DNA of 31,025 nucleotides from Marinilabiliaceae bacterium (GTDB lineage Bacteria > Bacteroidota > Bacteroidia > Bacteroidales > Marinilabiliaceae): assembly GCA_027010905.1 (NCBI GenBank), contig JALVBA010000118.1, positions 1-31,025 on the forward strand, written 5' to 3'. The stretch's first letter is position 1. Every line of letters begins with the position of its first letter. Below, in pieces: positions 7,590 to 15,804 of the stretch. Position numbers and translations under genes: made by a program. The notes beneath the pieces were generated by a model, which saw only the letters and a list, made by a program, of their open reading frames with translations, was not told the DNA's origin and made no database searches.

Positions 7590-9161
7590 ATGGTATCAAT
7601 ACCCCAACGATTACTTGGAGAGGCATTGTTAATTTCGGCCGAAAAAACTCCTGATAAAACGGCAATTATTGTTAAAGGGGAGGAGTACACCTACTCACAA
7701 CTGAGGGAGGGTGCTGAAAGATTTGCCTCACATCTACAACAATCGGGTATAAAGAGGGGTGACCGTATAGCCATCTACATGAATAACTCATGGCAGAGCG
7801 TTGTGGCTCTTTATGGCGTAACACTTTCAGGAGCTCTGTTTTTAATGATTAACCCTCAAACAAAAGCAAACAAGCTTCATTATATTTTGGAAGATAGTGG
7901 AAGCCGTATTCTTATTGCCGAGGGCAGATTGAGAAATGAGTTTATTAAAGCACTTGAATGTTCTAATGATGTTTTTAAGATAATACTTAGTGGTGGAGTT
8001 ATTTCTTTGGATAGTATACCTACAGTTGATTTCAATGAGATTCTTTCAGAGACTAATGAAATAGTACTGAGTCAGGATGTGATTCCGAACGATTTAGCGT
8101 CGCTGATTTATACGTCGGGTAGTACCGGATTTCCCAAAGGGGTGATGATGAGTCATCAGAATATGGTGTTTGCAACCTGGAGTTTGATTGAATATTTACG
8201 CCTCTCGGATGGTGACCGTATTCTGCTTATTATTCCTCTTGCTTTTGATTATGGGCTCTATCAGCTTCTAATGTCAGTAACAATAGGTGGTACTCTTATT
8301 ATTGAACAGTCGTTTGCGTTTCCCTCGACTGTATACAAAAGTATAGAGAAAAACAGGCCTACAGTATTTCCCGCTGTGCCAACGATTTATGCAATGATGA
8401 TTGCTACTAATAAAAAATCCGGTCTGTCGTTTGATTGTATTAAAAAGGTGACAAATACTGCCGCAGCTCTGCCTGCTGATACCATTCCTGACTTGAAAAA
8501 GGTTTTCCCCAATGCACTAATTTTTAAGATGTACGGACTAACAGAGTGTAAGAGGGTATGTTATTTAGAACCTGAACTGATTGACGAAAAACCGGGGTCG
8601 GTAGGAAAAGCAATTCCCGGAACGGAGGTTTTTCTTCTGTCCGCTGAAGGAAAACCCGTACCAACGGGTGAACCTGGAATACTGCACGTGAGAGGGCCTC
8701 ATGTAATGTTGGGCTATTGGAACAATGAGAAGTTGAGTAAAGAGATGCTGAAACCGGGATTATTACCGTACGAAAGGGTGTTGTGCAGTAATGACTGGTT
8801 TACGATGGATGAAGATGGTATGCTCTATTTTCAGGGCAGGAACGACGATATAATTAAAACTCGTGGCGAGAAGGTGAGCCCGAAAGAGGTTGAGAATGCA
8901 ATTTATAATATTGATGGAGTAAAAGAGGTGGCTATTGTTGGAACTCCAGATGAGATAATGGGTGAGTCAATTGTTGCATTTGTTACAATGTATGATTCTG
9001 TGGAGTTAGCCGAGAAATCGATTCAGAGAGAGTGCATGGCCAATCTGGAGATTTTTATGGTTCCATCGAAAGTGATATTTTTGGAGAGTATGCCAAAAAG
9101 CATGAATGGTAAGATAGATAAGAAGGTACTAATAGAAAAGTTGTCAGAAAATGGAAAATGA
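7590..9161 (+). CDS. AMP-forming ligase (acyl-CoA synthetase / NRPS adenylation-like)
   Basis: A 523-residue ANL-superfamily enzyme that activates a carboxylic acid as an acyl-AMP and passes it to a thiol. The ATP-binding motif YTSGSTGFPKGV starts at residue 174. YGLTECKRVCYLEPE is the A5 region, GRNDDIIKTRGEKVSP the A8 hinge, and NGKIDKK near the C-terminus holds the catalytic lysine (about 508). The A5 wording and the IPGTEV segment are, from memory, like AMP ligases found with exosortase/exopolysaccharide clusters. The natural thiol acceptor is probably the phosphopantetheine of the ACP at 4249-4494, though CoA is possible. Its last 11 bases overlap the following methyltransferase gene, so the two are translationally coupled. 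The acid it activates is unknown. Confidence 0.88.
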   Translation: MVSIPQRLLGEALLISAEKTPDKTAIIVKGEEYTYSQLREGAERFASHLQQSGIKRGDRIAIYMNNSWQSVVALYGVTLSGALFLMINPQTKANKLHYILEDSGSRILIAEGRLRNEFIKALECSNDVFKIILSGGVISLDSIPTVDFNEILSETNEIVLSQDVIPNDLASLIYTSGSTGFPKGVMMSHQNMVFATWSLIEYLRLSDGDRILLIIPLAFDYGLYQLLMSVTIGGTLIIEQSFAFPSTVYKSIEKNRPTVFPAVPTIYAMMIATNKKSGLSFDCIKKVTNTAAALPADTIPDLKKVFPNALIFKMYGLTECKRVCYLEPELIDEKPGSVGKAIPGTEVFLLSAEGKPVPTGEPGILHVRGPHVMLGYWNNEKLSKEMLKPGLLPYERVLCSNDWFTMDEDGMLYFQGRNDDIIKTRGEKVSPKEVENAIYNIDGVKEVAIVGTPDEIMGESIVAFVTMYDSVELAEKSIQRECMANLEIFMVPSKVIFLESMPKSMNGKIDKKVLIEKLSENGK

Positions 9162-10050
9162 TGAGTTGTTTAATGAATTGAGATCAGAGCTACAGGAGAA
9201 GGTTCATTTTCTGAAAGATAAACCGGAAGAGACTATCGATACAACCCTAAGGTCATTGTGGCTTGCTTCAGCAGGCATCTTCAAATCAGCCGAGGCAAGT
9301 GATGGGATAATACTACCCCAATTGTCGGAAAATCAGGTTGGAAAGCTCAGGGCGCTTATTGTACAAAGAGTCAAGAATGTTCCTTTGGCCTACTTGACCG
9401 GAAGGCAGAGGTTTATGGGGGTTGAATTGCTTGCGGATAAAAGGGCGTTAATTCCGCGCAAGGAGACAGAAATATTAGGCAACAAAGCATTGGAGTTATC
9501 AAGGGAGATGACTAAAATTCAGAAGCCGGCATTGGTGATTGATACCTGTTGCGGTGCTGGAAATCTGGGTAGTGCCATAGCGTATCATAATCCTGATATT
9601 AAAGTTTATGCAACAGACCTTTCTCATGAAGCTGTTGAACTGACAAAAGACAATATAAGTTTTCTTAATCTTTCTGACAGGGTAGAGGCTATGCAGGGCG
9701 ATTTTATGTCAGCTTTTGAGAATGATGCTTTTTACGAAAAGGTTGACCTCATAGTGTGTAACCCTCCTTACATTACATCAGCTAAAGTTAAGAAGATGGA
9801 TTCTGAAATTTCATCTTACGAACCCGAGCTAGCTTTTGATGGTGGTATGCTTGGAATAAAGATAATTCAAAAATTAATTAGCGAATCACCAAAGTTCTTG
9901 AAGCCATCGGGATGGGTTGTATTTGAGGTTGGACTGGGTCAGGGGCCTTTTGTTATTCAGTTCTTGCAGAAGTCAGGTAATTATTCCGTTATCGATTTTG
10001 TAAACGATGATGAGGGGAATATCAGAACGGTATATGCTCAGAAGAGGTAA
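9151..10050 (+). CDS. PrmC/HemK-like N5-glutamine methyltransferase family protein
   Basis: A 299-residue class I SAM methyltransferase. Residues 1-80 match the helical PrmC N-terminal domain, and residues 81-110 contain LTGRQRFMG and IPRKETEIL, the family's hallmark stretch. NPPY (204-207) is the catalytic motif that binds the planar amide nitrogen of glutamine in PrmC/HemK. Motif I is unusual: DTCCGAGNLG (131-140) replaces the normal D(L/V)GTGSG. The start overlaps the ligase gene by 11 bases, so it belongs to the operon beginning at 4249. Position and divergence suggest an amide or amine methyltransferase of that pathway rather than the release-factor methyltransferase, but PrmC itself is the alternative. 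Confidence 0.8.
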   Translation: MENDELFNELRSELQEKVHFLKDKPEETIDTTLRSLWLASAGIFKSAEASDGIILPQLSENQVGKLRALIVQRVKNVPLAYLTGRQRFMGVELLADKRALIPRKETEILGNKALELSREMTKIQKPALVIDTCCGAGNLGSAIAYHNPDIKVYATDLSHEAVELTKDNISFLNLSDRVEAMQGDFMSAFENDAFYEKVDLIVCNPPYITSAKVKKMDSEISSYEPELAFDGGMLGIKIIQKLISESPKFLKPSGWVVFEVGLGQGPFVIQFLQKSGNYSVIDFVNDDEGNIRTVYAQKR

Positions 10051-10052
10051 CT

Positions 10053-10464
10053 CGTAGCCACGGTTAAATATTGTTTTGAGGTGCTACGAGAGATGATATC
10101 TTGAAATTAATTTTAGGTGTAATAGAAAATATTTTACGCTGATTTTTCACAATATTTATATTACCAACAAATCTTTTATAGCGGCCTCTTTCTATTTGTG
10201 CTTGGAGTATGATTGAAGGTTTAGGTAGATTGGGAAGCTCCGAAGGTATGAGGAGATCACGCAATCGGACTTAATCTTCAAGCATACGGAAAGTGCGAAT
10301 AGAAATAAGCCTTGATTTTTTTGTTTCGTTTTTGTATCAAGACAAAAATGAAAGGCGCATAAAAGTGATGCCTGAATAAGTTATTAACAAATATTCAGAG
10401 AAATGTATTTTTAAAGGGAAAAACTAAACTCAGCACCTCAAAATAATATTTAGCCATGGCTACG
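10053..10464. repeat. Repeat-rich gene-free region with 32-bp terminal inverted repeats
   Basis: The gap 10051-10577 holds no supported gene. Arms at 10053-10084 and 10433-10464 are inverted copies with 29 of 32 positions matching; two of the three differences would be G-U pairs in RNA. The left arm also closes on itself (CTCGTAGC at 10051-10058 with GCTACGAG at 10083-10090). Inside lies a second hairpin: 12 bp at 10324-10335 and 10342-10353 with a 6-base loop and one G-U pair. No flanking direct repeat is evident. It could be a MITE-like element or a large folded RNA segment. The 66-codon minus-strand frame at 10064-10264 within it has no recognisable features. Confidence 0.6.
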
Positions 10465-10577
10465 CCGTCGGTGTAAAAACGTATACACTTTATTCCCTGA
10501 AACTAATTGCCATTAATCTTAAACTGTTGTAAATTTAACGGTGTCAAGTTTCGCTGTTTAGTTTAATAGTTAGGGTA

Positions 10578-12650
10578 ATGCAATTAAGTTTAGTAAAACA
10601 GTTTCCTCTGCTTAGGGTGGTTATTCCACTTGTTTTGGGAATATGGGTTAGTGAAAAGTTGTGTTGTTTTAACATCCTTTTTGTAATTCTGTTTTTATCA
10701 TTCCTAAGTTGGATAGCTCTTGTCTTCTACTTCTTTAAGCATACTACGTATCGTTTAAGATACCTAACCGGATTGCTGTTTGCTATTTTTGTTCTTTTGT
10801 TTGGGGTGGTGTGGTTTCATGTAAGAACAACCACCCTTGTTAATAGTTCATCTTTTATAGGAATAAACGGTTATATCTCTTCGGTGGAGGGAGAAACAGA
10901 TAGAAGTTACAAGTATAAGATCATATCGCAGACATTGACAACAGATTCTATTATTGTGAATGAACAACTTACAGGACTGCTATATTTGAGTAAGGATAGC
11001 GATTTTAAATCTTTAAATCCCGGCGAGCATGTGTATATTTTAGGTAAACTGATTCCATTTGCTGAACCTGCAAATCCTAACGCATTCAACTACTCAAAAT
11101 ATCTAGAAAGAGCCGGAGTCTCGTTCAGGGTTTGGACAACAGTAGAAAAGGTTAAGAGATTGGATGTTCCACCGGCTGTCACAGTTGCTGTTTTTACCGG
11201 AAAGTTACGTGATAGAATTACTCTGTTTTATGAAAAGAACGGATTGAGAGGAGAGGAGCTGTCTGTACTGAAAGCTATGTTTCTCGGGGATAGGTCTGAC
11301 CTGTTACCTGAGGATAAACGTAGCTTTTCATATGCAGGTGTAATTCACCTTTTAGCCGTTTCGGGTCTGCACCTTGGTATAATTTACCTTATGTTACTTT
11401 TTCTGTTAAAGCCATTGAGTGGCCGTAAACTTAAAAATTACAGAGTTGCGATTGTTCTTATTGTGCTGTGGTCGTATGCCATGATTACCGGTCTTTCACC
11501 CTCTGTGTTCAGGTCGGCAATAATGTTTTCGTTGGTAGAGATAGGTACTCTCTTAAAGCGTCATTCATCAGTCTTCCATCAGCTTTTGGCCTCAATAGTG
11601 ATAATTGTATTAATAGAGCCGTACTCAATATACAAGGCGGGTTTTTGGTTAAGCCATGCTGCTGTGGCAAGCATAGTCTACTTCTATCCTAAAATAAATA
11701 CTATCCTAAATTTTCGCTTTGTATTTTTTCGTTGGATATGGTCGCTTATATCGGTTTCTGTTGCTGCCCAGATTGGAACATTTGTTCTCAGTATCTACTA
11801 TTTCAATATGTTCCCGGTCTATTTTATTATTGGAAATATTCTGCTTGTTCCGTTGATGGCACCCGTATTGATGCTGGCTTCTGTTTCGGCAATATTGTCC
11901 CTCATGCCATTCTTGAACTTTGCAGAGATATTTGTTCAGCCAATAAATGACCTTATCGGTTTTATGATTGATGTTACACATTTTACCGGAGAGTTGCCGG
12001 GGGCTGTAATCTCCAATATCAGCATTTCAAATATTGAATTGGTTCTGTTTGGGATGATATTCCTTTCTGTTCTGCTATTTAATTATGAAAATAGAAAAAT
12101 AGCAATATTTATGGCTTTGATTTCTGCTGTTTTATTAGGAGTCTCTTTTACCGGAGCGAAAGTGAAGAGGTTGGGGGATGAGGCCTTAGTTATCTATTCT
12201 CAACGTAGATTAGGTTTCTTTAATAAGCTTAGCAATAATGAGAATAAAGTTTACCTTTCCGATTCGCTTACTGCAATTAAGATGGGATATATTTGTGGCG
12301 GATATTGGGCAAAGCACAATGCCATGGCTCCGGAAATTAGAGTATTGGATGAAAATAGTTCTAATGCAATACTTTTTAAAATTGATACTTTGCGGGTATT
12401 ACTTCTGTACAAGATAAACAAGCTGCCAAGTCTGAAATTTAAACCTAAAGTAGATTTTGTTCTATTGGCTGGCTCCCCTAGGATATCAGTTTATGAGATT
12501 GTCAATTCAGTTTCTTTTAAAGAGATAGTAGTTAGTTCGGATAACAAGCCATGGGTGACAAAAAGATTAAGTGCGGAGGCCAAAAAGCAAGATGTCCTTT
12601 TGTATGATGTTATTAAGCAAGGAGCATGGGTTTGTGAAACAGAGCATTAA
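10578..12650 (+). CDS. comEC: ComEC/Rec2-family DNA uptake channel protein
   Basis: A 690-residue polytopic inner-membrane protein of the ComEC family, which passes single-stranded DNA into the cytoplasm during natural transformation. Three hydrophobic segments lie within residues 8-80. A soluble OB-like domain follows (about 85-210, including LNPGEHVYILGKL and NPNAFNYSKYLERAGV). The competence core then contains FLGDRSDLLPED and the signature LLAVSGLHLGI around residue 258, and many helices to about 520. The C-terminal 160 residues have no HxHxDH metal motif, so the metallo-beta-lactamase-type domain found in Bacillus ComEC is missing or inactive, as is usual in Bacteroidota. It is separated from the methyltransferase operon by the repeat region and from trkA by 120 bases. 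Whether the organism is competent cannot be judged from here. Confidence 0.9.
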   Translation: MQLSLVKQFPLLRVVIPLVLGIWVSEKLCCFNILFVILFLSFLSWIALVFYFFKHTTYRLRYLTGLLFAIFVLLFGVVWFHVRTTTLVNSSSFIGINGYISSVEGETDRSYKYKIISQTLTTDSIIVNEQLTGLLYLSKDSDFKSLNPGEHVYILGKLIPFAEPANPNAFNYSKYLERAGVSFRVWTTVEKVKRLDVPPAVTVAVFTGKLRDRITLFYEKNGLRGEELSVLKAMFLGDRSDLLPEDKRSFSYAGVIHLLAVSGLHLGIIYLMLLFLLKPLSGRKLKNYRVAIVLIVLWSYAMITGLSPSVFRSAIMFSLVEIGTLLKRHSSVFHQLLASIVIIVLIEPYSIYKAGFWLSHAAVASIVYFYPKINTILNFRFVFFRWIWSLISVSVAAQIGTFVLSIYYFNMFPVYFIIGNILLVPLMAPVLMLASVSAILSLMPFLNFAEIFVQPINDLIGFMIDVTHFTGELPGAVISNISISNIELVLFGMIFLSVLLFNYENRKIAIFMALISAVLLGVSFTGAKVKRLGDEALVIYSQRRLGFFNKLSNNENKVYLSDSLTAIKMGYICGGYWAKHNAMAPEIRVLDENSSNAILFKIDTLRVLLLYKINKLPSLKFKPKVDFVLLAGSPRISVYEIVNSVSFKEIVVSSDNKPWVTKRLSAEAKKQDVLLYDVIKQGAWVCETEH

Positions 12651-12690
12651 AATAAAAATAGTGAAATTTAGTAAAAAAAAGCTGTTCTTT

Positions 12691-12722
12691 TTGGCAGAAT
12701 GAGTGTATTATCTGTTACTTTG
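12691..12722 (+). promoter_or_regulatory. Likely promoter of trkA-trkH
   Basis: TTG at 12691-12693 and TTACTTTG at 12715-12722 are 21 bases apart, the spacing expected for Bacteroidota -33/-7 elements. The -7 box differs from TAnnTTTG at the second base. The leader to the trkA ATG would be about 40 bases. Confidence 0.4.
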
Positions 12723-12770
12723 TTGCCGTCTTATTTACCTATACGTAATAATTGGTTTAATTAGTTAAAG

Positions 12771-14111
12771 ATGAGAGTATTAATCTATGGTGCCGGAGAG
12801 GTTGGCACTCATTTGGCCAAAATGCTTTGTAATGCAAATCACGATGTCATCCTGATGGATGAGGATGACGATAAGTTACAGCAGATTGAGGCCCACTATG
12901 ATTTAATGACTATTGTGGGCTCAGGTACATCAATAGAAAACCTTAATGAGGCAAATGTTAAATTGTGTAACCTTTTTATAGCTGTACCTCCTTTTCAGGA
13001 TATGAGTATCTTGTCCTCTATTTTGGCGAAGAAGCTGGGTGCTAAAAAAACTGTTTCAAGAATAAACAATAGCGAATATCTTGATCCGGATAATCAGGAG
13101 TATTTTAAGCAGTTAGGTGTTGATGAGCTTATCTATCCCGAAGGTCTGGCATCAAAAGAGATTGCAGCTTCGTTGAAACAGGTAGGAACCCGACAACTGT
13201 ATGAATTCTCGGGAAGTAAGCTTGTGTTGTTTGCATTAAAAATACGTGATGGAGTTCCAATAGCTAATAAAACATTGGCTGAGGTTTCAATCCTTCATGA
13301 CAAAAAGAATTATAATACAGTAGCAATTATACGCAATGACCGTACTATTATCCCGCGAGGAGATGATAAGTTTTTGCATAACGATTTAGCTTATATAATT
13401 ACCACACATTCGGCTATTCCGCAGGTTCTGAAGGATGCCGGTAAGATTCAGTTTGATATTAAAAATGTTATGATTTTGGGAGGCAGTCGTATAGGTGAGA
13501 AAGTTGCCAAATTGCTGGAATCCAACTATAACGTTAAGCTTATTGAGATAAACAAGGAGAGGGCATTTAGGCTGGCTGATAAACTGGAGGAGACATTGGT
13601 TATTAGCGGAGATGGTCGTAATCTTGAGCTGTTGAAGGATGAAGGTATTAAGAAGATGGATGCATTTATTGCAGTTACCGGTAACTCAGAGGTTAATATT
13701 TTGGCTTGTCAACTGGCAAAAAAGTATGGTGTGAAAAAGAGTGTTGCTGAAGTAGAAAATATCGATTACATCGATCTAGCAGAGAATATAGGCATTGGCA
13801 CATCAATAAATAAAAAATTAATTGCGGCAAGCCATATTTACAGGTTAACACTTCATTCAAATGTGGCACATGTTACATGTCTAACTGCCGTAGATGCGGA
13901 GGTTTTTGAACTTGTTGCTCAGGAGGGTTCCAAAATAACTAAGCATCCATTACGAAAACTTGGACTGCCTAAAGATGTTAATATTGGAGGTGTAATTCGC
14001 GGAGAAGAGGCTATCATAGCAAATGGTGATACTACAATTCTTCCTGATGATAAGGTCGTGGTTTTTACTCTTCCTTCGGGAATTAGTAAAATAGAAAAGA
14101 TGTTCAACTAA
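12771..14111 (+). CDS. trkA: Trk potassium uptake system regulatory subunit TrkA
   Basis: A 446-residue cytoplasmic gating subunit for the TrkH potassium channel. It contains two RCK modules in tandem, each a Rossmann-fold TrkA-N domain followed by a TrkA-C domain. The first nucleotide-binding loop is GAGEVG (7-12), with acidic Asp30 at the end of the second strand, which favours NAD(H). The second module begins near residue 230 with LGGSRIGEKVA, also Rossmann-like. TrkA-C segments lie at about 135-220 and 365-446. The length is normal. trkH starts 24 bases downstream, forming a clear two-gene operon. TrkA-C domains bind cyclic di-AMP in some bacteria (KtrA/KtrC and related), of interest because a PgpH-like phosphodiesterase lies at 17581-19719. 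Confidence 0.95.
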   Translation: MRVLIYGAGEVGTHLAKMLCNANHDVILMDEDDDKLQQIEAHYDLMTIVGSGTSIENLNEANVKLCNLFIAVPPFQDMSILSSILAKKLGAKKTVSRINNSEYLDPDNQEYFKQLGVDELIYPEGLASKEIAASLKQVGTRQLYEFSGSKLVLFALKIRDGVPIANKTLAEVSILHDKKNYNTVAIIRNDRTIIPRGDDKFLHNDLAYIITTHSAIPQVLKDAGKIQFDIKNVMILGGSRIGEKVAKLLESNYNVKLIEINKERAFRLADKLEETLVISGDGRNLELLKDEGIKKMDAFIAVTGNSEVNILACQLAKKYGVKKSVAEVENIDYIDLAENIGIGTSINKKLIAASHIYRLTLHSNVAHVTCLTAVDAEVFELVAQEGSKITKHPLRKLGLPKDVNIGGVIRGEEAIIANGDTTILPDDKVVVFTLPSGISKIEKMFN

Positions 14112-14135
14112 GTTTCTCACACTCATATAGCAGAG

Positions 14136-15587
14136 ATGTTAAATTATCGTTTTATACTTTATGTTCTGGGGCTACTGTTGATTATAGAAGGCTTCTTCAT
14201 GTTGGTGTCAGGTGGAGTTGCATTCCTCTATGGTGAATATGACTTGGTGTATCATCTTATTTCATCTGCTGTTTGTATTGTTTTGGGTGGAGGTGTAGCA
14301 TTTTTGACTTATGGTGTTGAAAAGCATATTGGAAAAAGAGAAGGGTACATTATTGTATCAATGGTGTGGGTTGTCTTTTCAATATTTGGGCTGCTGCCCT
14401 TTTGGTTAAGTGGGGCTATTCCTTCGTTTACAGATGCTTTTTTTGAAACTATGTCGGGATTTACTACCACTGGTAGTAGTATTCTTACGGATATAGAGTC
14501 TCTGCCACATGGTTTACTGTTTTGGAGAAGCCTTATTCAGTGGTTAGGAGGTATGGGTATAATCGTGCTTTCGTTGGCAATTTTACCTATTTTGGGAGTT
14601 GGCGGGATGCAGCTTTTTGTTGCAGAAGTCCCGGGGCCTATTCCTGATAAATTACATCCTAGAATAGCAGAAACAGCAAAGCGCCTTTGGGTTATCTACC
14701 TTCTGTTTACATTTTCTGAAGCTGTCTTACTTATGTTTGGAGGAATAACTCTTTTTGATGCTGTTTGTCATTCATTTACTACAATGGCCACAGGGGGATA
14801 CTCCACAAAACAGGCCAGTATTGCTTTTTACGATTCTGCATATATTCAATATGTAATAATATTATTCATGTTTATTGCCGGAGCAAACTTCACGCTATCT
14901 TATCATGCCTTTCATGGCCGGTTTAAAAAGGTGTTTCACAATGAAGAGCTAAGGTACTATCTTGGTTTTGTTTTGGGAATATCTGCTATAATTGCCGGGG
15001 TGCTGTTTTTTACAGAAGACAATTTGGGGTTAGAGAAGTCTATCAGAGATGCCCTGTTTCAGGTTGTTTCTATAATTACAACCACCGGATATGCAACAGT
15101 CGATTATCTTTTATGGGTTCCGTTTTTGAGCTTAATGATTTTTACCCTAATGTTTTTCGGAGGGTCGGCCGGATCAACCGGAGGAGGAATTAAGATAGTG
15201 AGAGTTGTTCTCCTATTGAAGAATAGTTATTACGAATTGAAAAGATTAATTCATCCTAATGCACTAATTCCGGTTCGACTAAATAACAGAGCTGTTTCGC
15301 AAACTATTGTTACTAATGTTTTGGCGTTTGTGGTTTTTTATATTATTATTTTTAGTATTGGAACTATTGTAATGTCTATAATGGGATTTGACATGGAGAC
15401 ATCTTTGGGTGCCGTTGCCACATCTCTTGGAAATATAGGGCCAGGACTGGGAGAGGTAGGGCCCAGTGAGAACTTTGCTAATATCCCCGCTTTTGGCAAA
15501 TGGTTTCTCTCTTTTCTGATGCTATTGGGCAGGCTTGAGTTGTTTACCGTTTTGCTGCTTTTTACTCATGCATTCTGGAAAGAGTAA
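14136..15587 (+). CDS. trkH: Trk potassium uptake channel TrkH
   Basis: A 483-residue inner-membrane potassium channel of the SKT (TrkH/KtrB/HKT) superfamily. Four M1-P-M2 repeats can be followed by their selectivity-filter loops: SGFTTTGSS (107-115), TTMATGGYS, ITTTGYATVDY and SLGNIGPGLG, each supplying the conserved glycine. GGMGIIVLSLAILP after the first loop and GGSAGSTGGGIK between the third and fourth repeats are well-preserved TrkH segments; the latter is in the intramembrane gating loop region. TrkA, encoded immediately upstream, binds its cytoplasmic face and gates it with nucleotide. No downstream partner gene is present, since a repeat-bearing gap follows. Confidence 0.95.
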   Translation: MLNYRFILYVLGLLLIIEGFFMLVSGGVAFLYGEYDLVYHLISSAVCIVLGGGVAFLTYGVEKHIGKREGYIIVSMVWVVFSIFGLLPFWLSGAIPSFTDAFFETMSGFTTTGSSILTDIESLPHGLLFWRSLIQWLGGMGIIVLSLAILPILGVGGMQLFVAEVPGPIPDKLHPRIAETAKRLWVIYLLFTFSEAVLLMFGGITLFDAVCHSFTTMATGGYSTKQASIAFYDSAYIQYVIILFMFIAGANFTLSYHAFHGRFKKVFHNEELRYYLGFVLGISAIIAGVLFFTEDNLGLEKSIRDALFQVVSIITTTGYATVDYLLWVPFLSLMIFTLMFFGGSAGSTGGGIKIVRVVLLLKNSYYELKRLIHPNALIPVRLNNRAVSQTIVTNVLAFVVFYIIIFSIGTIVMSIMGFDMETSLGAVATSLGNIGPGLGEVGPSENFANIPAFGKWFLSFLMLLGRLELFTVLLLFTHAFWKE

Positions 15588-15637
15588 TCAGCCAGTTTTA
15601 AGTCAATATTCTTAACCTGCATTATTCATGGATTTTC

Positions 15638-15773
15638 TCGCAAAGACGCTAAGTTGCAAAGAGTAAGTGAATTAATAACTCATACTCAAGATATTCAATA
15701 TTAGTAAGTTCAATCAATTTGATTTACCATCTTACTCATTATCTACACTTTGCGCTTTTGCGTCTTTGCGTGA
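15638..15773. repeat. Inverted pair of CGCAAAGACGC-type intergenic repeats
   Basis: The left arm at about 15638-15664 (TCGCAAAGACGCTAAG and following) and the right arm at 15744-15773 are imperfect reverse complements, both built on CGCAAAGACGC. They lie between the convergent trkH and YciO-family genes, with about 80 AT-rich bases between. From memory, CGCAAAGACGC-type repeats are dispersed in the intergenic DNA of several Bacteroidota and cyanobacteria. The structure could fold in the RNA of either strand and may act as a bidirectional 3'-end structure. Confidence 0.55.
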
Positions 15774-15804
15774 TGAATTATTCTGTTTAAATAGACAATT
15801 GTAA

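Noticed and set aside
10064..10264. 66-codon minus-strand frame in the inverted-repeat region
   Set aside because: No recognisable motif or start signal, and it lies wholly within a repeat-like, non-coding segment.
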